Under the pieces are notes generated by a model. It made no database searches. It was not told the origin of the DNA and saw nothing but the letters and a program-made list of their open reading frames with translations. A DNA stretch of 64,000 bases from Bin5 sp034428395 (lineage in GTDB: Bacteria; Chloroflexota; Anaerolineae; Caldilineales; Caldilineaceae). Position numbers and translations under genes: made by a program. The stretch is from NCBI GenBank assembly GCA_034428395.1, contig DAOUHX010000359.1, forward strand, positions 4,000 to 67,999, given 5' to 3'. Positions 27,618 through 35,736 of the stretch are shown in pieces; within the stretch, counting starts at the first letter, position 1; the number at the start of each line of letters is the position of its first letter.

Positions 27618-27902
27618 GGTCATCCTCCTGATGCCAGCATAGCGGGCATGGCAAAGCCGTTTTCAAGCCTTGCTCTAGTATAGGCTACCTTCTGAACCAA
27701 GTTTACCACAGAACTGCACAACAGATCAAGCTCCTGCGTAGGCCAATTGTACAAATCGGCTCCCTTGTCTGTGGCTTCCCTGCAAATTGCATGATCCCTC
27801 TCTAGGCCCATTCTCTCCCGGCAAAAGGGATGGCTCCACACTTTTCCGCCTTCGTGATACCTGGAGACCCACAGTATGGTTCTCGATCAACAGGCAACTC
27901 TT

Positions 27903-28553
27903 CTATTCAAGGGTCACAATGCCATTCGGCGTTTCAAGCTTCGCCCTCATCGCCGCAACCGGTCCGGCGGCAACCAAAATGTCGATGTGCAGCGCCGACA
28001 GCATCGGCTGCACTTCGGCAGGACGGGGATGGAACAAGGCAAGCTCCAACAGCCTTGCCCCCTGTGAGGATGTCTTCGCAGGATGGGGCGTTCCCTCGCC
28101 CCACTCAATCAAAAACGGCACAAGGCCGCTGCCGGGAGGCGGCCAGCTTTCCCGCGCCTCCGGACGCTTCGTCGTTCGCCAGCGCAATTGAACGCCGTCC
28201 GGCCGCGTTCGACCCCCCTCGACGATCACTCCAGGGTCATAGCCCGCAGCCTGCGCAGCCTGTGCAACCTCTTCCAACGAAGGAGCCAGAACCGCCCAGG
28301 TAACCAGCTTGCCGATGTGCAAATCGTCCAGACCGAAGGCAAGCGGCTCCCTTGAACCACCCGAACGCTGCGCCGGATCGGGGGCGATGACTTCCAGATA
28401 ACAGTTCTGGTTCAATGAAAGCAGCGCGTTATGCGTCCCGTTTGGATGCCGACCGCCTGCCGAGGGCCGCACACCGAGCAGTGCCGCCAGTTTGTCAACA
28501 GCCTTGCCCAGGTCAGGCGCCGCATATACAAGGTGATCGGGTGAAAGGGCCAT
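27903..28553 (-). CDS. VOC/glyoxalase_3-like domain protein
   Basis: A 216-residue protein with the start DHLVYAAPDL and GGRHPNGTHNALLSL, typical of the glyoxalase-like PF13468 group. In this group two beta-alpha-beta-beta-beta modules make a single metal pocket (His of DHLV, Glu of LEVIA). A C-terminal stretch pairs as the second module. The substrate is not known. Divergent from the PhyH gene by 176 bases. It lies downstream of the PFOR operon end-to-start (286 bases) on the same strand. Confidence 0.8.
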   Translation of the reverse strand: MALSPDHLVYAAPDLGKAVDKLAALLGVRPSAGGRHPNGTHNALLSLNQNCYLEVIAPDPAQRSGGSREPLAFGLDDLHIGKLVTWAVLAPSLEEVAQAAQAAGYDPGVIVEGGRTRPDGVQLRWRTTKRPEARESWPPPGSGLVPFLIEWGEGTPHPAKTSSQGARLLELALFHPRPAEVQPMLSALHIDILVAAGPVAAMRAKLETPNGIVTLE

Positions 28554-28729
28554 ACTTGCCTCTTGGTCTCGTCGTGCTATACCTGCAAGCCATCACGTGT
28601 TGTACAATCATGTTAGGCACTGTTAAGAGGGATTTACCCTCGTTTGGCCGGATTCCCGGCACCGCAGGCAGCATTGTAGCCTACTCACTTAAGCCGACAA
28701 AATGTGTACGTCAACCAACGGGGACAGCG

Positions 28730-29566
28730 ATGAGCACCGAAAACCATGCAGTGTCCGAAATCGAAATCTTTCTGTTCGACCTGAGGGGTTATCTTCTGCT
28801 GAAGGGAGCCCTCACCCCTGCCGAAGTGGCCGCATGTAACGCCGAAATCGACGCTGTTCTGCCTCTGGAAGTCGGCAGCTGGGCGGGCTACATTCATGGC
28901 CATCAGTACGGGACCGACGACGGCCTCAACCTTCAGCAGATTTACGAGGCCGGGCCCGCCTTCGAGAATCTCATCGACCATCCTTCCTGGATCGAGAAAG
29001 TGAAACTCTTCGTCGGTGGCGAAGGCACGTTCGACTTCCATCATGGGCCGCTCTTCATCGACGAAAACTTCGCCAACCTGCGCGGGCCCGGCGAAGCCAT
29101 CGGCATCCACTCAGGTGGACACTGGGCAGTAAAGCGAAACCAATTTCGCTTCCGTGCTGGGAGCTTCATGAGCGGACAGGTTAACCTCCTCGTCGCGCTG
29201 ACCGACATCGGACCGGGTGACGGCGGCACCATGGTGATCCCCGGAAGCCACAAGTCAAACTTCCCACCGCCGCAGTACGATGAACACTCTATCGGGCTTG
29301 GTGGATCTGCCGATGCGATCATCGGTGCCGAAGAGATCTTCATGGACGCCGGCGACGCGCTGATTTTCGTCGACACCATCTGTCACGGCTCTGCCCGGCG
29401 CACCGCGACCGGCGACCGCCGCGTCGTCGTCTACCGCTACGGCCCCTCCTGGGGCTTCTTTCGCTTCGGCTACCGGCCGTCGCCGGACCTCCTGGTACGG
29501 CTCACACCCGCCAGACGCCACATCGTCTGGCCGCACGAGGTGATGCAGAGGGAACCTCAGAAGTAG
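28730..29566 (+). CDS. Phytanoyl-CoA dioxygenase (PhyH) family protein with HxG instead of HxD
   Basis: A 278-residue double-stranded beta-helix protein. Conserved pieces are the start IFLFDLRGYLLLKGAL, NLLVALTDIGPGDGG and PGSHKSNFP, which define the PhyH family of Fe(II)/2-oxoglutarate enzymes. The proximal iron site reads H127-S-G129 where the family has HxD/E; the distal His is H219 (DTICHGSARR) and R230 or R231 can bind 2-oxoglutarate. The ATG at 28730 fits the family start; an in-frame extension to 28415 only overlaps the VOC gene on the other strand. A second such protein is encoded at 39446-40198. It overlaps nothing and ends 12 bases before the convergent AKR gene. The missing Asp suggests a halogenase-like or non-hydroxylating enzyme, but this is inference. 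Confidence 0.85.
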   Translation: MSTENHAVSEIEIFLFDLRGYLLLKGALTPAEVAACNAEIDAVLPLEVGSWAGYIHGHQYGTDDGLNLQQIYEAGPAFENLIDHPSWIEKVKLFVGGEGTFDFHHGPLFIDENFANLRGPGEAIGIHSGGHWAVKRNQFRFRAGSFMSGQVNLLVALTDIGPGDGGTMVIPGSHKSNFPPPQYDEHSIGLGGSADAIIGAEEIFMDAGDALIFVDTICHGSARRTATGDRRVVVYRYGPSWGFFRFGYRPSPDLLVRLTPARRHIVWPHEVMQREPQK

Positions 29567-29578
29567 GCGCCTGTGCGT

Positions 29579-30565
29579 TCATCGCATGCGAGAGGGCACA
29601 AACCACATATCGAGGCTTTCGCCCACCGCCTCTTTGAGCGGTTCAGTTGCCCGGGCAAGGCGGCATAGGACCTCCTCCGGAATCCTCAACTCAAGAGAAG
29701 GAAGGTTGTGGCGCACTTCGACGGCGTTGCGCGCGCCGACCAACAGCGAGGTGACGCCCTCTTGCTGTCGCAGCCACGCCAGCGAGACCGCAGCCATTGG
29801 TTCGCCCAACTCCCCGGCAATCTCGCGGATTTCGGCCACCGCCCTGAACAACGCCTCCTCGCAGCCAGGTTCGCCGTGCTCCGACATCGGCCGTGCGCTC
29901 GAATACAGCCGCGTGCGCGCCAGCCCTTCCGGTACTTCCTCAGCGCTGGCGTAACGGCCCGTCAGAACGCCCTGCGCCAGCGGGCTGTAACATATCACGC
30001 CGATACCGTTCGCTCGGCAGAGCGGCAGTACCGCCCGCTCTATGCCGCGCCAAGCCAGGCTGTACGGCAACTGATCGCTTACGCACCGGCCCAGTTTGAC
30101 CATCTCCGAAAGGTCCCGTACCGCGAAGTTGCAGACACCGTAAGCGCGGATCTTGCCCTGCTCCACCAACCTCTCCAGCGCGCCGACCGTCTCCTCCAGC
30201 GGCACATCCCAGTTTGGCCAGTGAACCTGATAAAGGTCAATGTAGTCGGTCTGCAATGCCTTGAGACTGCGCTCGCACGCGCGCATCAGTTCTGGCGGGT
30301 CCAGGTTGCCGGCGCTGACCTTGGTGGCGACTATCGCATCGCCGCGGCGCCCCTTCAAACCCCTGCCCAGCACCTCTTCTGAGCGGCCGTAACCCTCCGC
30401 CGTATCGAAGAAGTTGATGCCCTCATCGAGCGCAGCGCAAACAGCCGCAATTGAATCAGCATCCTCCTGTGCTCCCCACACGTCGCCGCCCGCGAACGGC
30501 CAGCAGCCCAGCGCAATCTCGGAGACCTGCATGTCTTCGCGTCTTCCCAATGGCCTGTACCGCAT
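29579..30565 (-). CDS. Aldo/keto reductase
   Basis: A 328-residue NADPH-dependent barrel enzyme. It has the family start MRYRPLGRREDMQVSEIAL, the catalytic Asp and Tyr region (INFFDTAEGYG), the Lys in IVATKVS, and the active-site His in LYQVHWPNWDVP. The C-terminal cofactor loop LLVGARNAVEVRHN is present. All four catalytic residues (Asp, Tyr, Lys, His) are visible, so it should be active on aldehydes, ketones or sugars. It is convergent with the PhyH gene and divergent from the esterase gene, hence a single-gene unit. Confidence 0.94.
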   Translation of the reverse strand: MRYRPLGRREDMQVSEIALGCWPFAGGDVWGAQEDADSIAAVCAALDEGINFFDTAEGYGRSEEVLGRGLKGRRGDAIVATKVSAGNLDPPELMRACERSLKALQTDYIDLYQVHWPNWDVPLEETVGALERLVEQGKIRAYGVCNFAVRDLSEMVKLGRCVSDQLPYSLAWRGIERAVLPLCRANGIGVICYSPLAQGVLTGRYASAEEVPEGLARTRLYSSARPMSEHGEPGCEEALFRAVAEIREIAGELGEPMAAVSLAWLRQQEGVTSLLVGARNAVEVRHNLPSLELRIPEEVLCRLARATEPLKEAVGESLDMWFVPSRMR

Positions 30566-30688
30566 CCTCCGCCCCCTTTCCCAAACTCCATTTTCAGTAC
30601 GCTACCCCAGTCGCGAGGCTTTCGCAAGAGCCAAACTCGTGGTACGCTCTAGGCTAAATGCGCTGAAACAGACGTGGGAGTCCCGACA

Positions 30689-31744
30689 GTGCCTAGTATC
30701 CGCAGCCTCCTGTTCAAAGAGTTCTTTCGCTGGCGCAACAGTCGCCTTCCCCTTGACCGCCCCATCGATGACCAGCGCAACTCGATCGATGCGCGCGGTG
30801 GAAGGCTGCCGATGGCCCCGGCGATTCGGGCTATGCCTGTCGACGCGTTCGGCGTGCCGGCCGAGTGGCTCGATGCCCGCGACACTCGATCGGACCGGGC
30901 GTTACTGTACCTGCACGGAGGAGGTTTTTTCATCGGCTCGTGCCGCTCCCATCGCGGTTTCGTCTCCCACCTCGCCGTCGCCTGCCGTGCCCGCACTCTG
31001 CTGCCGGAATACCGCCTCGCCCCGGAAAATCCGTTTCCTGCCGGCCTGCTGGACGCACGCGCCGCCTACAGGTTTCTGCTGGCCCAGGGCTATCCGCCCC
31101 ACAGAATCGTTGTCGCAGGGGAATCGTCTGGGGGCGGACTCGCTTTGGCGCTTCTGTCTACCCTGCGCGACGAGCGGATGCAAATGCCCGCCGCAGCCGT
31201 TCTCCTCTCTCCCTGGACCGATCTGCTGGGCACGGGGGACAGCGTGCGTACCCGCGCCCGCCGGGACCCTTGGCTGCGCCCAGCCGGCATCGAGCTCCTG
31301 GCCAATCGCTACCGCAACGGAACGCCCATCGACCACCCGCTGGTTTCGCCACTCTATGGCGATATGCACGGCTTGCCGCCCTTGCTGATTCACGCCGGCA
31401 ATGACGAAATCATACTGGACGACTCGACCCGCTTGGCGGAGAAGGCCACCGCCGCCGGCGTAGAGGTGACGCTAAAGGTCTGGGAAGGACTCTGGCACGC
31501 CTTCCATGCCTTCTATCCCTGGGTGCCGGAGGCGCGGCGGGCCCACCACGAGATCGGCCAATGGGTCGCCGCCACCCTGCAGAAAGAGACCGCTGATGAT
31601 TCGCTCGGCCGATGTGCGCAGCGACGCCGAGGCGCGCCAGTGGGAAACGCGCCTCAACAGGGATTGGCCCCAGCGTTCGCAGGTGGCAGCCTGGATCGTG
31701 TCCCGGATCGACTGCCCGCCGGCAAGCTCGCCGCGAGTAGTTGA
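30689..31744 (+). CDS. Alpha/beta hydrolase, hormone-sensitive-lipase family
   Basis: A 351-residue esterase-like protein. The oxyanion motif YLHGGGFFIG and nucleophile motif GESSGG, with Asp in HAGNDEIILDDS and His in LWHAFHAF, form the HSL-type triad. GTG at 30689 is preferred over GTG at 30674 because of GGGAG at 30676-30680. Family similarity ends near residue 300; the last 50 residues are low-complexity and overlap the methyltransferase gene by 149 bases in another frame. A one-base shift would let it stop at the TGATG at 31594-31598. So the tail may be the product of a frameshift or a sequencing error. Substrate unknown. Confidence 0.85.
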   Translation: MPSIRSLLFKEFFRWRNSRLPLDRPIDDQRNSIDARGGRLPMAPAIRAMPVDAFGVPAEWLDARDTRSDRALLYLHGGGFFIGSCRSHRGFVSHLAVACRARTLLPEYRLAPENPFPAGLLDARAAYRFLLAQGYPPHRIVVAGESSGGGLALALLSTLRDERMQMPAAAVLLSPWTDLLGTGDSVRTRARRDPWLRPAGIELLANRYRNGTPIDHPLVSPLYGDMHGLPPLLIHAGNDEIILDDSTRLAEKATAAGVEVTLKVWEGLWHAFHAFYPWVPEARRAHHEIGQWVAATLQKETADDSLGRCAQRRRGAPVGNAPQQGLAPAFAGGSLDRVPDRLPAGKLAASS

Positions 31745-32255
31745 GCTGGCCTGCGGCGCCGGCTACCTCGCGGCAGCCCTTTTCCATCGATTCCCTGCTG
31801 CCCATTTTTGTGGCTTCGACCTGTCGACCCACCTTCTCGAATTCGCGCGCCGTCGGTTGACCGGGAAAGAGAGCGACTCCCCCACTGACAGAGTGGTCGA
31901 ATTGCGATCCGCCGACCTGGCAGGCCCCAACTGGGAAGAAACACTACATGAGCTGGGCTGGGCAGGACAAGTGGACGCCGTGATCTCCTTGCAGGCGTTG
32001 CACGATCTAGGCGGACAGACGCAGCAGGTCGACGTGCTGGAACGTTCACGCGCTTTGCTGCGCACAGGCGGTCAGCTGATCTACGGCGACCTGCTTGTGA
32101 ACGCCGGCAATCCGCACCCCAGCCGTTTCACCGAGGGCCAGCACGAAGAAATGCTGCGCGCCGCCGGATTCCCGGAAATTCAAGACCGCAGGGGCGCGGA
32201 CGGCGCCGCGACGGCCCGCTTCGGCGATTTCGGTTGCTTTTGTCGCCGCAGATGA
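31596..32255 (+). CDS. Class I SAM-dependent methyltransferase
   Basis: A 219-residue methyltransferase. The SAM motif VVELACGAGYLAAALF is followed by the acidic end of strand 2, CGFDLSTHLLEF, and then by AVISLQALHDLGG at strand 4. The ATG at 31596 follows the end of HSL-family similarity in the preceding frame and overlaps it. Its stop shares the ATGA with the next gene, so the two methyltransferases are coupled. No partner identifies the substrate; small-molecule O- or N-methylation is the commonest role for this fold. Confidence 0.87.
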   Translation: MIRSADVRSDAEARQWETRLNRDWPQRSQVAAWIVSRIDCPPASSPRVVELACGAGYLAAALFHRFPAAHFCGFDLSTHLLEFARRRLTGKESDSPTDRVVELRSADLAGPNWEETLHELGWAGQVDAVISLQALHDLGGQTQQVDVLERSRALLRTGGQLIYGDLLVNAGNPHPSRFTEGQHEEMLRAAGFPEIQDRRGADGAATARFGDFGCFCRRR

Positions 32256-33133
32256 ACACGGAAGATCCCGCTCGTCCAGGGCCGGAGCCCGCAAAACGCT
32301 CTTCTCCATCGCATTCGGCCCTGTTTCCCTACTATGAGAAGGGCGACCAGCTGATGGCAAAGCATCTGCGCTCAAACATGGCGTCCGGCCGTCGATTCGA
32401 ATTCTGGGCTCTTGACTTAATTCCCCTTCATTCCGAAGCAAGGGTCTTGGACGCCGGCTGTGGCTGGGGCCGTTTTGCCTGGCCCCTTGTCGAAAGTTAT
32501 GGGCTGGCCTCCGCCGCCGTCACTTGCTGCGACAGTTCCTTCGGCATGTTGCAGACCGCTGCTCAGGAGGCGGCTCGCCACGGCCACAGCCCACATTTCG
32601 CTGCCGCCGATATCCGGTCGCTGCCATTCCCCGCCAGATATTTTGACGGCGCGATGGCCAATCATGTACTCTACCATCTGTCCTACATTCGCGACGGCAT
32701 TGGCCAACTGGCGCAGGTCGTCAAAAAGGACGGCTGGTTGCTGGCCACGACCAACAGCGATAAGGCAAAAGTGCCTGTCCTGGAGTACCACTATGCCGCG
32801 CTAGACGAATTGGAGATCGACTACAGCAGGGAATCCCGCTCCCCATTTTCCATGGAGAATGGCCGTCGCCTCCTGGAATGCCACTTTGGCAAGGTGCGTT
32901 CCTTCTCCTTTGAGGACGAGACCCTGTACCACTCCGCAGATGAGTTCCTGGCCAGTTACATGACGATTGGCCGCTACCGAAATCTGCTGGCCCGCGCCGA
33001 CGTCAGCCGCGCGGCAAAGGAACGGCTGCCGCTTCTCGTGCGGGGAAAGGCGGAAGAGATGATTCGCCAGTGCGGGGTATTGCGATCGCCCGTCCGCATG
33101 GGGGCATTTGTGTGCAACGAGCCGATGGCTTGA
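32252..33133 (+). CDS. Class I SAM-dependent methyltransferase
   Basis: A 293-residue methyltransferase of the type 11 kind. SAM motif I is VLDAGCGWGRFAWPL, then TCCDSSFGMLQTA (strand 2), AAADIRSLPFPARYFD (strand 3), and AMANHVLYHLSY (motif II). The C-terminal 90 residues make a cap with basic and aromatic residues. The ATG at 32252 overlaps the preceding stop as ATGA. A longer in-frame start (TTG at 32234) would lie inside the previous gene. With its neighbour it could act on the same pathway, perhaps on the product of the upstream esterase. Confidence 0.88.
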   Translation: MNTEDPARPGPEPAKRSSPSHSALFPYYEKGDQLMAKHLRSNMASGRRFEFWALDLIPLHSEARVLDAGCGWGRFAWPLVESYGLASAAVTCCDSSFGMLQTAAQEAARHGHSPHFAAADIRSLPFPARYFDGAMANHVLYHLSYIRDGIGQLAQVVKKDGWLLATTNSDKAKVPVLEYHYAALDELEIDYSRESRSPFSMENGRRLLECHFGKVRSFSFEDETLYHSADEFLASYMTIGRYRNLLARADVSRAAKERLPLLVRGKAEEMIRQCGVLRSPVRMGAFVCNEPMA

Positions 33134-33215
33134 ATATCGGCAACTGAAGAAATCCCCGCCCCGGCAGCCTAAGCCAAAAGGGCGGGAAAGAGTCAACGAA
33201 TCCGGAGATCCATAC

Positions 33216-33743
33216 ATGAGCGGGCTGAATCCCGAAAGCGACGTAGCGAAACTGATGGCAAATCCGACCAGAGTTGGCAAGGTAGAATGGATAGGACTGC
33301 GCGCTGAGCGGCGCGGCCCTCCTCAACCGGTGGACGCGGTCGACGCCGCGCCCGGAAGCGGTCTGGAGGGAGACCACTTCCATGGACAGGGAGACGGCAA
33401 GCGCCAGGTTACGCTGATCCAGGGCGAGCACCTCGATGCCGTGGGCGCATTTCTACAAAAACCGTCGCCCGACCCGGCGCTGACGCGGCGCAACATCGTT
33501 GTGCGCGGTGTCAACCTGTTCAGTCTGCAGGACAGGCGCTTTAGAATCGGCGAAGCGGTCTTTGAGCACAGCGGACCCTGCCATCCTTGCAGCCGCATGG
33601 AGGAGAATCTGGGTCCCGGCGGCTACAATGCCATGCGCGGCCACGGCGGCATCACCGCCAGGGTTGTCGAGGGCGGGACAATTCGCGTGGGCGACGCGGT
33701 CGAGCGGCTCCCTCTCGGCGAGGAATTGGCCGAGAATAGTTAA
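33216..33743 (+). CDS. MOSC-domain protein
   Basis: A 175-residue protein with the MOSC (molybdenum cofactor sulfurase C-terminal) fold. The motif EGDHFHGQGDGKRQVTLIQGEHL and the conserved cysteine in HSGPCHPCSRMEE are visible, followed by GGYNAMRGHGGITARV. MOSC proteins bind molybdenum cofactor and often transfer sulfur. The ATG at 33216 fits the family start; earlier in-frame residues lack conservation. Its stop overlaps the convergent glycosyltransferase stop by two to four bases (TTAA). It is the only MOSC protein near mobA in this window. Confidence 0.88.
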   Translation: MSGLNPESDVAKLMANPTRVGKVEWIGLRAERRGPPQPVDAVDAAPGSGLEGDHFHGQGDGKRQVTLIQGEHLDAVGAFLQKPSPDPALTRRNIVVRGVNLFSLQDRRFRIGEAVFEHSGPCHPCSRMEENLGPGGYNAMRGHGGITARVVEGGTIRVGDAVERLPLGEELAENS

Positions 33744-34696
33744 ACTCTTGCGGAGACAAGCGGGGCGTAAACGGACAGGAGACTTTCCGCCTCGTCGTCG
33801 GGACTCTGGTAGGACGCCGCCGTCCGCCGTCCATTCCGAATGACCGGCGCAAAGGCCGCCGGGTCGACGGATAGCCGGCGAAGCGCTTTTTCCAGCTGCT
33901 CGCCGAAAGCAGGCAGGTTTCCATTTTCCACCAGCAGGCAATTCCGGGCCTCGCCAGCGCCTTCCATGTAGAATCCGCCGATCCCGCTGTAGCCGACGAC
34001 CAGGCAGCCGCAGGCCATCGCCTCCAGGACCGATGTGTTCATACCCTCTTGCATATTCGTGGAAACGTAGACCGAAGCCTCTCGCAGATGGCGGGCGTAC
34101 TCGTCCTCGCTCAATTCGCGCAGGGGCATCCATTCGAACTCGGTAAAGGGTGTTCCTTTGGCGTAGAGTATACTGTGCAGCCAGGCAGCCGAACGCTCCT
34201 TGCGTGTGAGGTAGCAGACCTTGGCGCGCTTCCCTTCCGGATCAAACCGATAGCGCTCCTCATTCACGTATTCGCTGATCAGTGTCGCCTCGATGTCCAT
34301 GCTCCAGCGCAAATAGTCTTGGATGAGCGGCGATTTGGTGATCACCCGATCGATGCCATAGGTCCGCCAGTCTTGCCCTGCGGGGAGATTCCAATAGGTC
34401 GGCGACCAGCTCAGCGCGATCACAATCCGCTCACCCGCGAATCTGGCCGTTTGTTGCATGATCTGGGGCATCACTTCGGGGATCACTAGGATGTCCTGCG
34501 ACGTGAACTGAGGCCGCTCCGAAAGCCAAATCGTCGGCGCCTCGTAACCGTGCCAGGTCACCCGGAAAGGGCGCTTCTGGTGGACGATCCAGGCATCAAA
34601 TCCAAGTTCCACAAGGCGTTGCGCATGGCGGTAAAGCGTCTTGATGCCGCCCGAAGGCTGGGGAAAATCAGGACAGAAGTAGAGTATGCGTGACAT
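33740..34696 (-). CDS. Glycosyltransferase family 4/1 (GT-B fold)
   Basis: A 318-residue transferase. N-terminal half starts LYFCPDFPQPSGGIKTLYRHAQRL, as in GT-B enzymes. The C-terminal nucleotide-sugar site is EGMNTSVLEAMACGCLVVGY with the EX7E-like acidic residues at its ends. A DUF-like middle contains a helix with YVNEERYRFDPEGK. Length is short for GT4 (normally about 370), possibly missing a part of the first domain. It is convergent with the MOSC gene and divergent from the dehydrogenase at 34784. Sugar and acceptor unknown. Confidence 0.86.
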   Translation of the reverse strand: MSRILYFCPDFPQPSGGIKTLYRHAQRLVELGFDAWIVHQKRPFRVTWHGYEAPTIWLSERPQFTSQDILVIPEVMPQIMQQTARFAGERIVIALSWSPTYWNLPAGQDWRTYGIDRVITKSPLIQDYLRWSMDIEATLISEYVNEERYRFDPEGKRAKVCYLTRKERSAAWLHSILYAKGTPFTEFEWMPLRELSEDEYARHLREASVYVSTNMQEGMNTSVLEAMACGCLVVGYSGIGGFYMEGAGEARNCLLVENGNLPAFGEQLEKALRRLSVDPAAFAPVIRNGRRTAASYQSPDDEAESLLSVYAPLVSARV

Positions 34697-34783
34697 CGGG
34701 CAACTGCCTCTTCGTTGGTGTCGTTCCTGTTCCCGAGACGGTCATGTTGGCACGCCTCGAAACAAATCGCAAAGGAGAATCCC

Positions 34784-35722
34784 GTGCCTTATCAAGTCCT
34801 GACCGATTCCGCGCTGCCGCCAGAGATGGACGACATGGTAGCCGACAGCTGTGAAGTGCACATCTGGGACCTCACAGAGAATGACCCGATCCTGCCCCGG
34901 ATAGAAGGATTCATCACCTACGGCCACCCGATCGTACCCGGCTCGCTTATGGACAAGATGCCCAAGCTGCGCTGCCTCAGCAATTTCGGAGTCGGCGTCG
35001 ACCACATCAACCTGGAAGACGCCAAGGCCCGCGGCCTGCCGGTCGGCTTTACGCCCGGCTTCGTCAACGGCGTCACCGCTGACATGGCCTTCGCCATGCT
35101 CATGGCCATCGGCCGCAACATCATTCAGGGCTGGCGTCACGCACACGGGCCCGACTACCTCTTCTACGACGCCAACATTCTCCACGGGCACGAGGTTTAC
35201 GGCTCGTCACTCGGCATCATCGGCATGGGACGCGTTGGCCGTGAGATCGCCCGCCGTGCCAGCGGGTTCGACATGACTGTTCTTTACTACAATCGCAACC
35301 CCAGCCCACACGCCGCCGAACTGAACGCCTCCTACCGCACCTTGGAAGGGCTGCTGGACGAGGCCGATTTCGTGGTTTTGAGCGTGCCCATGTCTCCTCA
35401 GACCCGACACTTAATTGGCGCGGCCCAACTGGAACGCATGAAAGAAACGGCCTACCTGGTTAACGTCGCCCGCGGCGGCGTCGTTGACCACGACGCGCTC
35501 GTGGACGCGCTGCAGCGCAATCTGATCGCCGGCGCCATCATGGACGTGACGGACCCAGAACCACTGCCACGCGACCATCCACTGCTGCGGCTCGACAACT
35601 GCGTCATCCTGCCGCATCTTGGCAGCGCCACCTACCAGTCGCGTTTCATTATGGCCCGCCGCACAGTCGACAATCTCCTCGCCGGACTGCGAGGAGAGGA
35701 GATGCCCAGCCGCGCCGCCTAG
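34784..35722 (+). CDS. D-isomer-specific 2-hydroxyacid dehydrogenase
   Basis: A 312-residue dehydrogenase. It has the NAD-binding motif GIIGMGRVGREIARR, the catalytic Arg in VNVARGGVVD, the Glu in DPEPLPRDHPLL and the His in ILPHLGSAT, all of the family. The start is GTG at 34784, supported by AAAGGAGA at 34771-34778; an upstream ATG at 34715 has no such site. Glyoxylate/hydroxypyruvate reductase-like by similarity of layout, yet the actual acid is unknown. It is divergent from the glycosyltransferase gene. Confidence 0.93.
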   Translation: MPYQVLTDSALPPEMDDMVADSCEVHIWDLTENDPILPRIEGFITYGHPIVPGSLMDKMPKLRCLSNFGVGVDHINLEDAKARGLPVGFTPGFVNGVTADMAFAMLMAIGRNIIQGWRHAHGPDYLFYDANILHGHEVYGSSLGIIGMGRVGREIARRASGFDMTVLYYNRNPSPHAAELNASYRTLEGLLDEADFVVLSVPMSPQTRHLIGAAQLERMKETAYLVNVARGGVVDHDALVDALQRNLIAGAIMDVTDPEPLPRDHPLLRLDNCVILPHLGSATYQSRFIMARRTVDNLLAGLRGEEMPSRAA

Positions 35723-35736
35723 CACATCGCCCCAGC

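Noticed and set aside
28415..28729. N-terminal extension of the PhyH protein
   Set aside because: It overlaps the VOC gene on the other strand and has no family similarity; the ATG at 28730 matches known starts.
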